DNA of 64,000 bases from Bacteroidales bacterium (GTDB taxonomy: Bacteria > Bacteroidota > Bacteroidia > Bacteroidales > UBA932). The translations under genes were made by a program, and so were the position numbers. The stretch's first letter is position 1. Each line of letters opens with the position of its first letter. Location of the stretch: assembly GCA_017519185.1 (NCBI GenBank), contig JAFWSX010000017.1:1-64000 (forward strand), written 5' to 3'. The notes under the pieces are model-generated. The model had not been told where the DNA came from, made no database searches, and was given only the letters and a program-made list of their open reading frames with translations. Below are positions 34,791 to 44,435 of the stretch, one piece after another.

Positions 34791-37577
34791 ATGGAGCAGG
34801 AAGGCAACATATTCATAAAAGGCGCGAGGGCCAACAACCTCAAGAATTTCGACCTGTCGATTCCGAGAGGCAAGTTCATCGTAGTGACTGGCATCTCGGG
34901 TTCCGGAAAGTCATCCATTGCATTCGATACGATATATGCGGAAGGCCACAGGCGTTTTGCCGAAAGCCTTTCGTCATTTGCCCGCCAGTTCCTCGGCAGG
35001 ATGACAAAGCCTGCGGTGGACTACATCACCGGCATTCCACCCGCGATAGCGGTGGAGCAGAAGGTGAACACTACCAACCCCCGCAGTACAATAGCCACCA
35101 CAACGGAAGTCTATGACTACCTGAGGCTGCTCTTCGTGAATGCCGGCCGCACCTATTCCCCCGTCAGCGGCAGGGAAGTGGTCTGCGACACAGCCAAGAG
35201 CGTGGTGGATTACCTGCTGACGCTGGAAGCAGGCAGCGTGGCCCTGATAGCCTCGATGATTGACTGCGAGCCATCAAAAACCGTAGAACTGCTGCTATCC
35301 CTGAAGGAAGACGGCTTCTCCAGGCTGGTGGACCTTCGCAACGGCACTTTCTTCAAGATAGACGAACTCCTTGCCTCCGGCCAGGCAACCGACCTGAACG
35401 ACAAGGCTCTTCTCATCGACAGGGTAACCGTGGCTGACGACGAAGATTTCCGTTCCCGCGTGCTGGATTCTGCGCAGACGGCATTCTCCAAGGGCAAGGG
35501 ATATATCTACGCAGGCCCCGCCGGGAAGATGCGCAGTTTCTCGAACATCTTCGAGGCCGACGGCATTGTCTTCGAGGAGCCGACGGAGAATTTCTTCAGC
35601 TACAACAGCCCTCTTGGCGCCTGCCCCGTCTGCGGAGGATACGGAAAGATACTCGGCATAGACGAAGCTCTCGTGATTCCCAATCCGACGCTGAGCATCT
35701 ATGAAGGCGCCGTTGCCTGCTGGAGGGGTGACGTGATGGGATATTGCCGCGACCGCCTCGTAGAGAACGCCTATCGCTTCGATTTCCCGATCCACAAGCC
35801 GTACAAGGACCTTACCCGCGAACAGAAGGACCTTCTGTGGAACGGAAACGAATATTTCGACGGCATCAATACCTTCTTCGACTGGGTGCGCAAGAACCGC
35901 TACAAGATACAGTACAAGTATATGCTGAGCCGCTACACGGGAAAGACCGTGTGCCGCGCCTGTGGTGGATCCCGCCTGCGCAAGGAGGCTCTCTATGTCC
36001 GTGTCGGCGGCAAGAACATCTCAGAGGTGATGGATATGCAGATCAAGGACCTGCAGATATACCTCGATTCGCTCGACACCCTGCTCACCGACTATGAGAA
36101 GGCCAAGGTGGCAGTGCCTCTGAAGGAACTCAGGATGCGTGTGGGCTATATGATGGACGTCGGACTGGGCTATCTCACGATGTCCCGTCCTTCCAACACC
36201 CTCAGCGGCGGAGAAAGCCAGCGCATCAACCTCGTAAGCTCGCTTGGCAACAATCTGGTGGGTTCGCTCTATATCCTCGACGAGCCGAGCATAGGCCTGC
36301 ATTCGCGCGATACCGAGAAGCTCATAGGCGTGCTCAAGCGTCTGCGCGACCTCGGCAACACAGTTGTCGTAGTGGAGCACGACGAGCAGATCATCAAGGC
36401 TGCCGACATGCTTATAGACGTGGGGCCTTATGCCGGAATCTACGGAGGCCAGATTGTATATCAGGGTCTTCCGGACGGCAGCGGCACCTACAACGGGGAT
36501 TCCATTACCATAGACTATCTGCAGGGACGCAGGAGCAGGTATCTGCCCGCAGCCAAGAGGCCCTGGAAATATTCGATAGAGATATGCGGAGCGGCTGAGA
36601 ACAACCTCAAGAACATCTCAGTGAAGTTCCCTCTGGGCTGCCTTACCGTGGTTACAGGAGTGAGCGGGAGCGGCAAGTCATCGCTTGTGGGGGACATCCT
36701 CTATCCAGCCGTCTACCGTCACATCAACCAGATCGGAGAGAGGCCCGGAGCCTACAGGGAACTGCGCGGCGACCTGGGCAGGATCACTTCCATAGAATAT
36801 GTCGACCAGAATCCCATAGGCAAGAGCAGCCGCTCCAATCCGGTGACTTACCTGAAGGTTTACGACGACATCCGCAAGCTGTTCTCCGAGCAGCCCTATG
36901 CCAAGATGAACGGTTTCGGTCATTCGCATTTCTCATTCAACATCGAAGGAGGCCGCTGCCCCGAGTGTCAGGGCGAAGGTGTCATCCGCATCCAGATGCA
37001 GTTCATGGCCGACGTGACGATGGTCTGCGAGAGCTGCGGCGGCCACCGGTTCATGCCGGAGATACTCGAAGTCAAATACAAGGACAAGAACATTGACGAC
37101 GTGCTGAATATGAGTGTCAGCGAAGCTGTCGAGTTCTTCTCTGCTCAGGAAGAAAGCGCGGCGAAGAGAATTGCCGAGAAGCTGCAGCCGCTGGTCGACG
37201 TCGGGCTGTCCTATCTCAAACTCGGGCAGAGCAGCAGCACGTTGAGCGGAGGCGAGAGTCAGCGCATCAAGCTCGCTTCATTCCTGTCCAAGGACAGTTC
37301 TTCGAAAGACCATATCCTGTTCATCTTCGACGAGCCGACCACCGGCCTGCATTTCTACGACATCGAGAAACTGCTCAAGTCGTTCGATGCACTGATAGCC
37401 AAAGGCCACTCCATCATAGTAGTAGAACATAATATGGATGTGATCAAGGCTGCCGACTGGCTGATCGAACTCGGTCCCGATGCGGGAGACCAGGGTGGAG
37501 AACTGATATTCGAGGGAACGCCCGAGGAACTTGCCAGACATCCCGAATTTCCTACGGGCAAGGCGCTGCAGGAGTAG
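34791..37577 (+). CDS. uvrA: Excinuclease ABC subunit A (UvrA), lacking half of the first zinc site
   Basis: A 928-residue UvrA with two ABC ATPase modules. Seen: Walker [10 protein letters not shown] near residue 33 and GVSGSGKSS near 625; signature LSGGESQRI twice, near 475 and 820; and [14 protein letters not shown] with CESCGGHRF as the second zinc finger. The first zinc site keeps ACPVCGGYG, but the preceding CPxC pair is missing: the region before [14 protein letters not shown] has no cysteines. This half-site may mean a UvrA2-like paralogue. It starts on the base after the rel stop and would be cotranscribed with uvrB. Confidence 0.92.
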   Translation: MEQEGNIFIKGARANNLKNFDLSIPRGKFIVVTGISGSGKSSIAFDTIYAEGHRRFAESLSSFARQFLGRMTKPAVDYITGIPPAIAVEQKVNTTNPRSTIATTTEVYDYLRLLFVNAGRTYSPVSGREVVCDTAKSVVDYLLTLEAGSVALIASMIDCEPSKTVELLLSLKEDGFSRLVDLRNGTFFKIDELLASGQATDLNDKALLIDRVTVADDEDFRSRVLDSAQTAFSKGKGYIYAGPAGKMRSFSNIFEADGIVFEEPTENFFSYNSPLGACPVCGGYGKILGIDEALVIPNPTLSIYEGAVACWRGDVMGYCRDRLVENAYRFDFPIHKPYKDLTREQKDLLWNGNEYFDGINTFFDWVRKNRYKIQYKYMLSRYTGKTVCRACGGSRLRKEALYVRVGGKNISEVMDMQIKDLQIYLDSLDTLLTDYEKAKVAVPLKELRMRVGYMMDVGLGYLTMSRPSNTLSGGESQRINLVSSLGNNLVGSLYILDEPSIGLHSRDTEKLIGVLKRLRDLGNTVVVVEHDEQIIKAADMLIDVGPYAGIYGGQIVYQGLPDGSGTYNGDSITIDYLQGRRSRYLPAAKRPWKYSIEICGAAENNLKNISVKFPLGCLTVVTGVSGSGKSSLVGDILYPAVYRHINQIGERPGAYRELRGDLGRITSIEYVDQNPIGKSSRSNPVTYLKVYDDIRKLFSEQPYAKMNGFGHSHFSFNIEGGRCPECQGEGVIRIQMQFMADVTMVCESCGGHRFMPEILEVKYKDKNIDDVLNMSVSEAVEFFSAQEESAAKRIAEKLQPLVDVGLSYLKLGQSSSTLSGGESQRIKLASFLSKDSSSKDHILFIFDEPTTGLHFYDIEKLLKSFDALIAKGHSIIVVEHNMDVIKAADWLIELGPDAGDQGGELIFEGTPEELARHPEFPTGKALQE

Positions 37578-37579
37578 GA

Positions 37580-38461
37580 CTATTCGTCTTCTTCGTCAAT
37601 CACCATATACCGCTGGTTTCCGAAAAAGCTCATTGCCTTAGCCAGCAGTTCAACCATCGCCTTGTTACCCTTCTGGTCGTAATAGAACGCGATAAGTTCC
37701 ATATACATCGTGAGGATGGTGGCGTCTTTCTTGACTACCATCGAGGAAGTGTCCATATCGATTCCCTGCGTGGCCATCATTGCGGAGAGGCTGTCCTGCA
37801 TAAAGATTTCGCCCTTGTGGAATACGTTGAGGTAGAACAGTATCTTGCCGTTCTCCTCGTAGACCGGCACGAAGCCGCCCTTGAAGCAGAGCGGATAGAC
37901 GGGCAGGCCTGCGGCGTGCGCTATTGCGAAGTACAGCACGGAGATGGCTACCGGATTGCCGCGGCGCTTCTCGATGACATTGATGAAGAGTGAATTGTCC
38001 TCCGAGAACGAGAACGGGTCGGTGGTGGTGAAGCGGTATCTGTTGTAGAAAATGTGGTTCAGGATGCGTGCGTTCTCCACCGCCGTCTTGTCTTCCGAAG
38101 TCTCGCTCATTATTTCGCCTATCAGCGGGATCAGGTCGTCGTAGAACGCGGCTCTCTTGTAGCCCGGGGTGAGCAGTGCGCTGACCAGGTATGCACCTTC
38201 CAGCAGTGTGGCTTCCTCTTTTTTTGCAAGGGCTGCATACTTCTCGAGCTGGTCCAGCACAGATGCGGCGCTGTAATAGATGAACTTGCGGTTGATGATG
38301 TCCCTGCGGGCCTCGTCCTCTGTCTCGATGGCCATATTGCGAAGCGCATCCAGCAGTTCGGGGCCGCCCTGCCGGATCTTCTTGTCCAGCGCGGAGGCTA
38401 CCTGAAGGTCAGGATCGTCGAACAGGTCGACAAGGTATTCGAGGTCTTTGGTGTCGGTCAT
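37580..38461 (-). CDS. SirB1/transglutaminase-core family protein
   Basis: A 293-residue protein of the SirB1 (Transglut_core2) family. The hallmark region is NSLFINVIEKRRGNPVAISV followed by LYFAIAHAAGLPVYPLCFKGGF. The N-terminal 110 residues are helical repeats (LLDALRNMAIETEDEARRD). Its biochemical role is not settled. Its ATG overlaps the stop of the nucleoside phosphorylase by one base (TAATG), so it is the last gene of a three-gene operon. The 3' end lies 2 nt from the convergent uvrA stop. Confidence 0.85.
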   Translation of the reverse strand: MTDTKDLEYLVDLFDDPDLQVASALDKKIRQGGPELLDALRNMAIETEDEARRDIINRKFIYYSAASVLDQLEKYAALAKKEEATLLEGAYLVSALLTPGYKRAAFYDDLIPLIGEIMSETSEDKTAVENARILNHIFYNRYRFTTTDPFSFSEDNSLFINVIEKRRGNPVAISVLYFAIAHAAGLPVYPLCFKGGFVPVYEENGKILFYLNVFHKGEIFMQDSLSAMMATQGIDMDTSSMVVKKDATILTMYMELIAFYYDQKGNKAMVELLAKAMSFFGNQRYMVIDEEDE

Positions 38462-39336
38462 TATGCTGTCAGGGAATCAAGTGCGTAGACGATGAGTTTC
38501 TCTATGTATGGCTTGTAGTCAGGAATGCTTTCCAGACGGAACCTGTTGGCTATGGCGCAGCATATGGTGGCGGCGTGATGCCCAAGAAGGTTCGAGATGC
38601 CGACGATGGCTGAATTCTCCATCTCGATGTTGGTCATCCTGGCGCCCTTGTACTTGAACTGCTCGAGCTTCGGGATGAAGTCGGGGATGGTCAGGCCCAT
38701 CCGGATGGAACGGCCCTGGGGCCCATAGAATCCGGGTGCCGACATCGTAATGCCTCTTGCGCAGTCGGGGAACTTGTCGAGAATCTCCTTGCTTGACCAT
38801 ACGCAGTAGGGGGTGGCGAGCCTCTTGTCCCAGCCCATATGCTTCATAAAAGCCTTTTCCATTCCGCTGTCGCTGATGTCCGGGCCGCCCTCATACCAGT
38901 TCAGCAGGCCGTCGATGCCTATGCCGACCTCTGAAAGCACGAAGCCGCCGAGCGGGATGTCGGGCCGTACGCAGCCGCAGGTGCCGATGCGCAGGATGTT
39001 GAGAGCCTTGCGCTCGGCTTTCTCCTCCCTGGTCGAGAAGTCAATGTTGACCAGGGCGTCCAGCTCGTTCATCACGATGTCGATGTTGTCCGTGCCTATG
39101 CCGGTGGACAACACGGTAATGTCCTTGCCGTGATATTTGCCGGTTATGGTGTGGAATTCCCTCGAGGCTTTGTCGCATACTATGCTTCCTTCGTCGAAGT
39201 ACTGGGCCACGGCCGGGACGCGGTTCTGGTCGCCCACCAGTATCACGGTGTCGGCCAGGTCTTTCGGCAGGATGTGAAGATGGAAAACGGATCCGTCGCC
39301 GTTGATTATCAATTCAGATTCAGCTATCCTTCTCAT
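38461..39336 (-). CDS. Nucleoside phosphorylase (PNP/UDP family)
   Basis: A 291-residue enzyme of the purine/uridine phosphorylase superfamily. The phosphate/ribose site is visible as VILVGDQNRVP near residue 33, STGIGTDNIDIVMNEL near 80, and RIGTCGCVRPDIPLG near 117. The late NIEMENSAIVGIS carries the Met-Glu pair that contacts ribose. Base specificity cannot be fixed from sequence; the uridine branch seems likely. The ATG at 39336 overlaps the stop of the DUF4293 gene, so the three minus-strand genes form one unit. Confidence 0.87.
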   Translation of the reverse strand: MRRIAESELIINGDGSVFHLHILPKDLADTVILVGDQNRVPAVAQYFDEGSIVCDKASREFHTITGKYHGKDITVLSTGIGTDNIDIVMNELDALVNIDFSTREEKAERKALNILRIGTCGCVRPDIPLGGFVLSEVGIGIDGLLNWYEGGPDISDSGMEKAFMKHMGWDKRLATPYCVWSSKEILDKFPDCARGITMSAPGFYGPQGRSIRMGLTIPDFIPKLEQFKYKGARMTNIEMENSAIVGISNLLGHHAATICCAIANRFRLESIPDYKPYIEKLIVYALDSLTA

Positions 39337-39806
39337 TTTGATGCTTTGGGCGGTATCTTGCCGTTTTTCTTGTTCTTGCGTATGATGTGGTATGCGATGA
39401 CTTCCGACTCGTCGCGCCAGATGTATCTGATGGCCAGCAGCAGAAGCACTATGCAGACGAAGGGGAAGAGGGAGGCGACTGTGAATGTGTATACTTTCTT
39501 GAATTCGAAGAAATATACCAGTATCCATACCTGGTATGCCAGCAACAGCAGGATGTTGATTATGCAGATGCGTATCTGCAGTATCCTGGCCTTATAGTAG
39601 AAGATCGCAACGACGCAGAGCGCCATCGTCACGAAAGTGAAGATGATGAACTGCGAACGGTTGACGAACTTGATGGCGAAGCGGGACAGTTCACCCGCCG
39701 TGTCACCTGCATCAGGCACCATCACATAGCACATATCGGCGCTGAACATCGATATCAGAAGCCCTGCGCAGATAAGCAAGAATAAGGTTTGGACACGCTG
39801 CCACAT
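39333..39806 (-). CDS. DUF4293 membrane protein
   Basis: A 157-residue four-helix membrane protein (starting WQRVQTLFLLICAGLLI and ending in a basic, Lys-rich cytosolic tail). The family is confined to Bacteroidetes and has no known function. It is the first gene of the operon with the nucleoside phosphorylase and SirB1-like gene, preceded by a TAAATTTG box. Association with nucleoside metabolism is only by position. Confidence 0.85.
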   Translation of the reverse strand: MWQRVQTLFLLICAGLLISMFSADMCYVMVPDAGDTAGELSRFAIKFVNRSQFIIFTFVTMALCVVAIFYYKARILQIRICIINILLLLAYQVWILVYFFEFKKVYTFTVASLFPFVCIVLLLLAIRYIWRDESEVIAYHIIRKNKKNGKIPPKASK

Positions 39807-39823
39807 AATAGTGCTGTTTCGTA

Positions 39824-39831
39824 CAAATTTA
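39824..39831 (-). promoter_or_regulatory. -7 promoter box for the DUF4293 operon
   Basis: The minus strand reads TAAATTTG, 18 nt upstream of the ATG at 39806. Confidence 0.55.
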
Positions 39832-39851
39832 ATAAAAAAACTCTCAGGAGG

Positions 39852-41855
39852 TTATTGTTGCTGCTCTGTGCAGTATTTTTTGATGACGCTGTAGGCGTCG
39901 GAGATGCCCAGTTCGCCCGCCTTGCTCATATCGAGGCAGCCCTTCTCCTTGTCCTTGAGGTATATAAGCACAAGTCCGCGGTTGTAGTAGGCCTCCGGAA
40001 GGTAGGGATAGAGGTCTAAGGCTTTGGTATACTGGGTTATGGCTGTCAGCATATCCTCGCTGAGGCAGAACAGGTTGCCGAGGTTGTAGTAGGTGTAGGG
40101 GAAGTCCGGAGCCACCTCCGCCGCCTTCATAAAGTCGCTTATCGCGGCAGAATAGTCGTAGGTGCGGACGGTGCTGTTGTCGGAAACCGTAACCCTTGCC
40201 GTAGCGGAATTGTCGAGCGACAGCACGCGGATGTTGTTGTCCATCGACGATATGAAGTCGGTCATATCGGCCTGCAGTACGCCCCTGTTGATATAGACGA
40301 ATTCATTGTCAGGCTCCAGCGTGCCGGCCTCGTTGTAGCAGGCCATAGCGGTGTTGAACTGGTTCTGGCTGTTCTCCAGTATGGCCTTGGCGAACAGGTT
40401 CTCCGCATTCTTGTCATTTATGACATCCCGGTTCACCGCCGCCAGCTTTGCGGAGGTGTTTTCCACGAGGTTGTCTTTCTCGGTGGTCAGGGCTATGTCA
40501 AGAGGCACAGCCTTGTAGAATTCGTCGAGCTTTTCGTATTGCAACTTGCGGGACAGGGCGGTCAGGTCGCTGATCTCGCTCTTTCTCGCAATGGCGAACC
40601 TGTAAAGCGGCTTGAGCCCGATGTCGACGTCGCGGTACTGCAGCAGTTCGTTGTCGAAGTTCTTCTTCGCAAAGTCGGCGTCGAAGTCGATGAGGTGGCT
40701 GTAGCCCTGGGTGGTGTCGGCGAAGGCTTCATATCCTTCCTTGGTGGAAGTGCTCTGCTGATAATCCCTGATCTTCACCCGGGCCGTTTCGTAGTCCCTC
40801 TGCGAAGCCGCCCACTGCCCAAGCATATTGCGGGCATAGGCGCGGTTCATATATGCCTTGGCGAAGTCGGGGTAGAGTTCTATGGCTTTGGTGTAGTCGG
40901 ATATGGCGTTTTCGTAGCGGCGCATCTCGAGGAACACCGAGGCGCGGTTGAAATATGCCAGCACGTTCTCCGAATTGATGTTGATGACGCGGTCATAGTC
41001 GTCAAGCGCCTTCTCGTAGTCTCCTATCTGGGAGTAGATCAACGCTCTGTTGTACAATGTCAGGGCGTTGCCCGGGTCGTCCCGCAGCACTTTGCCCAGA
41101 TCGTCAAGGGCTCCGCCGATGTCTTTGTTGTCGTATTTCATCAAGCCTCGGTTGAAGTAGGCCAGAGTATTGGTACTGTCCAGCTGGATGGCCGTGTCGA
41201 GGTCTTGGATGGCATCCTCGAACTGCTCGCGGAGGGCATAGATGCGGGCCCTGCGCACGAAGGCCTCTGCGTCGTGGCGGTTGAGCTTGATGGCCTGGTT
41301 GTAGTCGTCAAGGGCCTTGGTGGTGTCGCCCAGGAACAGGTGGCTGGCGCCGCGGTTGATGAAGGCCGCAGCGTCTTCGGGTTCGTTGCGTATGTACCTG
41401 TCGAAGTCCTCCACTGCCTTCTCGAACTGCTGCGACATGAAATAGACCACGCCGCGGCTGAAATAGAGACCGGTGTAGCCGGGCCTCAGGCCGACTGCGG
41501 TGGCCAGGTCCGCGAGAGCTTCGTCATATTTGCCGCTCTGGCTGCGGGCGATGGCGCGGTAGTGATAGCCCAGGGTGTATATGGGATTCTTCTGCAGCGT
41601 CAGGTCGAAGTCCTTCTCGGCTCCTGCATAGTCGCCGAGGTCGTACTTGGCTATGCCGCGGAAGAAGAATGCCTCGTAGTCGGTAGTGTCCAGTCTCGAA
41701 AGCACGTTGAAGCTCGCGATGGCGTCTGCATATTTGCCGTCGGCAAGCGCCCTGCGCCCGCGCATATAGAAATGCTCGGGATTGTACTGTGCTCCGGCCT
41801 GGAGGCAGGAGAGAATTCCGATCAGGGTGAGCAATATGTATCTCTTTATGCGCAT
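39852..41855 (-). CDS. Exported tetratricopeptide-repeat protein
   Basis: A 667-residue protein with a signal peptide (MRIKRYILLTLIGILSCLQAGAQ) followed by ten or more TPR units, most clearly from residues 30 to 350 (repeated pattern A-x3-F-N-R-G-x6-G-D-x3-A-x2-D-x-D). Further repeats lie near the C-terminus. TPR arrays are protein-binding scaffolds; being exported, it would act in the periplasm or outer membrane. Its ATG overlaps the stop of the M28 peptidase by one base, so the two are coupled and may work together. The partner is unknown. Confidence 0.88.
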   Translation of the reverse strand: MRIKRYILLTLIGILSCLQAGAQYNPEHFYMRGRRALADGKYADAIASFNVLSRLDTTDYEAFFFRGIAKYDLGDYAGAEKDFDLTLQKNPIYTLGYHYRAIARSQSGKYDEALADLATAVGLRPGYTGLYFSRGVVYFMSQQFEKAVEDFDRYIRNEPEDAAAFINRGASHLFLGDTTKALDDYNQAIKLNRHDAEAFVRRARIYALREQFEDAIQDLDTAIQLDSTNTLAYFNRGLMKYDNKDIGGALDDLGKVLRDDPGNALTLYNRALIYSQIGDYEKALDDYDRVININSENVLAYFNRASVFLEMRRYENAISDYTKAIELYPDFAKAYMNRAYARNMLGQWAASQRDYETARVKIRDYQQSTSTKEGYEAFADTTQGYSHLIDFDADFAKKNFDNELLQYRDVDIGLKPLYRFAIARKSEISDLTALSRKLQYEKLDEFYKAVPLDIALTTEKDNLVENTSAKLAAVNRDVINDKNAENLFAKAILENSQNQFNTAMACYNEAGTLEPDNEFVYINRGVLQADMTDFISSMDNNIRVLSLDNSATARVTVSDNSTVRTYDYSAAISDFMKAAEVAPDFPYTYYNLGNLFCLSEDMLTAITQYTKALDLYPYLPEAYYNRGLVLIYLKDKEKGCLDMSKAGELGISDAYSVIKKYCTEQQQ

Positions 41856-42799
41856 CAGAGTGTCGAGTATCTGTAGATCACATCAAAAATCAGGGCAGTG
41901 CGTTTCTGCAGCATTCCGAAATCAATAATGTCGACTGTGTCGGTCGGCTTGTATGTGTGGTCGTGGAAGGCGGAGGTGAAGAGCAGGGAGGGAATCCTCT
42001 TGTTTCTGAAAGGATACTGGTCGCCCGTGCGGTATATCATATCCGTGAACGTTTTGCTGCCGTAGAACGTGTAGTCAATATCCATGCCGAAACGATTGCC
42101 GAAGTTGCTGTAGCGGATGATGCCCTGCAGGCGGTCGGGCAGGGTCTCTTCCCCGAGGACGATGAGATAGTCGGGCCGGTTGCGGTGCACGGGGACAAGA
42201 GTCGTGCCGAGCATATCAAGATTGACGGCGCAAACCACCTTGCCGGCTGGGAAGGGGAGATGGCGGACGAAATAGTCGCTGCCCAGCAGGTCCAGTTCCT
42301 TGCCGTCGTAAGCCACGAAGATCAGGTTGCGGTTCGGGCCTGCTCCTTCGGCACGCATCTTGGCGAAAGCCTGCGCCAGGGCGAGCATCGCAGTTACTCC
42401 CGACGCGTTGTCGTCGGCTCCGTTGTAGATGCTGCCTCCCAGGATGCCGAGATGGTCGTAATGCGCTCCGATGACTATGTATTCGTCGCTCATCCCGTTG
42501 GCCGGCACCACTCCGATCACGTTCCTGACGGCTATGGTGTCCTTCACCCTGAAGGATTGGGTGTAGTTCCAGTTGAAGGGTTTGAGCCCGTATTTGCGGA
42601 AGCGCTCCCTGATGAACTGCTCTGCGCTGAGTTTTCCTTTCGAGCCGGTGGCCCTGCCTTCCGCCATATCGTCGGCAAGATACTCCAGGGTCTGCTTAAG
42701 GTCCTCCACTTGAATCAGCTGCTCATAGCGGAGCTGCGCCTGTCCGGATGCAGCCAGCGCCTGGAAGAAGAACAGCAGTAAGAGGAAGATTCTGCGCAT
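41855..42799 (-). CDS. M28-family zinc aminopeptidase-like exported peptidase
   Basis: A 314-residue exported peptidase (signal MRRIFLLLLFFFQALAASGQ). Zinc-site motifs of clan MH are seen in order: GAHYDHLG, NGADDNASGVTAML, AYDGKELDLLGS and SAFHDHTYKPTDT. The Bacteroidales form has DGKE where other M28 enzymes have GEE. It would cut N-terminal residues from peptides in the periplasm. The ATG at 42799 starts the signal peptide; the longer open frame adds 20 residues without a signal character. It is followed by the overlapping TPR gene. Confidence 0.88.
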   Translation of the reverse strand: MRRIFLLLLFFFQALAASGQAQLRYEQLIQVEDLKQTLEYLADDMAEGRATGSKGKLSAEQFIRERFRKYGLKPFNWNYTQSFRVKDTIAVRNVIGVVPANGMSDEYIVIGAHYDHLGILGGSIYNGADDNASGVTAMLALAQAFAKMRAEGAGPNRNLIFVAYDGKELDLLGSDYFVRHLPFPAGKVVCAVNLDMLGTTLVPVHRNRPDYLIVLGEETLPDRLQGIIRYSNFGNRFGMDIDYTFYGSKTFTDMIYRTGDQYPFRNKRIPSLLFTSAFHDHTYKPTDTVDIIDFGMLQKRTALIFDVIYRYSTL

Positions 42800-42876
42800 A
42801 AAAACAATTCTATCTCGTAAAAATAAGAAATTCGTCATTTTTATGCCTAACTTAGCCACCCGATTTTAGAATTTAT

Positions 42877-43812
42877 ATGAAAAAGATATATTTCGCGCTG
42901 CTATTCCTCCTGACCAGCCTCGCCTGTATGGCCCAGGGGCTTCCTGCCGTTCCTGACAGCGTTGTCCCCATCCGGCTTCCGATGGACACTCTGGATACGC
43001 AGGACAAGTATACCCGCATAATATTGTTTGACGACCATACCTGGAACTATCTCGACCTGGGACATCCGAAGATTGACACTGCAAGCCTCTTCGATCAGTA
43101 CTGGACGACAACCGAGATGCACGCATACAGGAACTATCCTGCCAGCCAGATCCCCGATGAGATAGACCTCCTTCTCGCAGATTCCCTCAACAACTACTGT
43201 GCGCCCATCCTTGGCCCTGTCTATAGCGGCTACAAGGTGCGCCACGGAAGCCAGCACACCGGAGTCGACATCCCGCTGTCTACTGGCGATACGATCGTGG
43301 CTGCATTTGACGGGGTCGTGCGCTATGTGGGAACTACCAAGCAGACCGGAGGCTATGGCAACCTTGTGGTCATCAGGCATTCAAACGGCCTCGAGACATA
43401 CTACGGCCACCTGTCCAAGACACTCTGCGAGCCGAACGATCCTGTCAAGGCCGGCGACGTGATCGGACTGGGCGGCAGCACCGGGCGCAGCACCGGGCCT
43501 CATCTCCACTTCGAGACCAGATACAAGGGGCAGACTTTCGATCCGGACCGCGTGATTGATTTCCAGACGGGTGCGCTGCGCGATTCTATCCTTACGCTCC
43601 ACAAGCACTATTTCAGCATCTATTCCCATTACGGCCAGACCGACACCGAGTCCAAGGCCGCATCCGACCGCATAGTGTACAGCGTCCGTTCGGGAGACAC
43701 CCTCAGCGGCATCGCCAAGAAATACGGTACGACTGTCTCAGCGATCTGCAAGCTCAACAACATTTCATCCAAGAAGACGTTGAGGATAGGGGAGAAACTC
43801 ATCGTACGATAG
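42877..43812 (+). CDS. M23-family peptidoglycan peptidase with LysM domain
   Basis: A 311-residue exported protein (signal MKKIYFALLFLLTSLACMAQ). The M23 domain at about residues 105-225 has the zinc ligands HTGVDIP and HLHFE and the sequence GYGNLVVIRHSNGLETYYGHL between them. A LysM domain closes the protein (YSVRSGDTLSGIAKKYGTTV, then NISSKKTLRIGEKLIV). It would cut or regulate peptidoglycan cross-bridges. The pnuC-like gene starts 3 nt after its stop. Confidence 0.92.
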   Translation: MKKIYFALLFLLTSLACMAQGLPAVPDSVVPIRLPMDTLDTQDKYTRIILFDDHTWNYLDLGHPKIDTASLFDQYWTTTEMHAYRNYPASQIPDEIDLLLADSLNNYCAPILGPVYSGYKVRHGSQHTGVDIPLSTGDTIVAAFDGVVRYVGTTKQTGGYGNLVVIRHSNGLETYYGHLSKTLCEPNDPVKAGDVIGLGGSTGRSTGPHLHFETRYKGQTFDPDRVIDFQTGALRDSILTLHKHYFSIYSHYGQTDTESKAASDRIVYSVRSGDTLSGIAKKYGTTVSAICKLNNISSKKTLRIGEKLIVR

Positions 43813-43815
43813 TCT

Positions 43816-44430
43816 ATGGATTTCCTTGCCTTTTCGGACATATGGGACTGGATTGAGCTTGTGGCAACGGTCCTGGGCATCCTGTATGTGATCAAGGAGG
43901 TCCAGCAGAGGGTGTCGATGTGGTACTACAACATCTTCTGCGCCATCGCCTACGTGGCCATAGGCATCCATCAGTATCTCTGGGGTTCTGTGTGCCTGAA
44001 TGTCTATTACGTCATAATGGCGTTCCTGGGCATCTACCGTCTCACGAAAGACAAGGCTTCGGTGGCAGAAGGCGCCGCGGGCGAAAAGGACAAAACCATC
44101 GTCGTGCGTCCTCTGTCCAGCCGTACGCTTGTGACTTCCCTTGCGGTGTTTGCGGTTGCCGCCACAGCGCTCTACTTCGTGTTCAGGTCTCTTGACGATC
44201 CGCAGCCGGTACTGGACTCAGTTACTATGACACTGAGCATCGTCGGCACATACTGGCTGACGAAGTCCTATATCGAGGTGTGGTTCATCTGGATCATCTC
44301 AGATATCCTGCAGATTGCAATGTATGCCCTGCAGGGTATGCCGGCCCCGGCATTTATGTTCGTAGTCTACCTTGCCGCCAGCGTATATGGCTACTTCCAC
44401 TGGCGCAAGAATATGACAGTCATAGAATAA
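43816..44430 (+). CDS. PnuC-family vitamin/nicotinamide riboside transporter
   Basis: A 204-residue membrane protein with six to seven hydrophobic segments of the PnuC fold. It shows the typical first-helix block LVATVLGILYVIKEVQQRVSMWYYNIF and the late WLTKSYIEVWFIWIISDI. PnuC imports nicotinamide riboside; relatives PnuT and PnuX carry thiamine or riboflavin, and the substrate cannot be separated here. A charged loop of about 30 residues divides the halves. It probably shares a message with the M23 gene. Confidence 0.87.
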   Translation: MDFLAFSDIWDWIELVATVLGILYVIKEVQQRVSMWYYNIFCAIAYVAIGIHQYLWGSVCLNVYYVIMAFLGIYRLTKDKASVAEGAAGEKDKTIVVRPLSSRTLVTSLAVFAVAATALYFVFRSLDDPQPVLDSVTMTLSIVGTYWLTKSYIEVWFIWIISDILQIAMYALQGMPAPAFMFVVYLAASVYGYFHWRKNMTVIE

Positions 44431-44435
44431 TTCGG

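Noticed and set aside
40539..41876. 445-codon plus-strand open frame opposite the TPR gene
   Set aside because: The TPR repeats and signal peptide on the minus strand are clear; the plus-strand frame is low-complexity Val/Gly-rich shadow.
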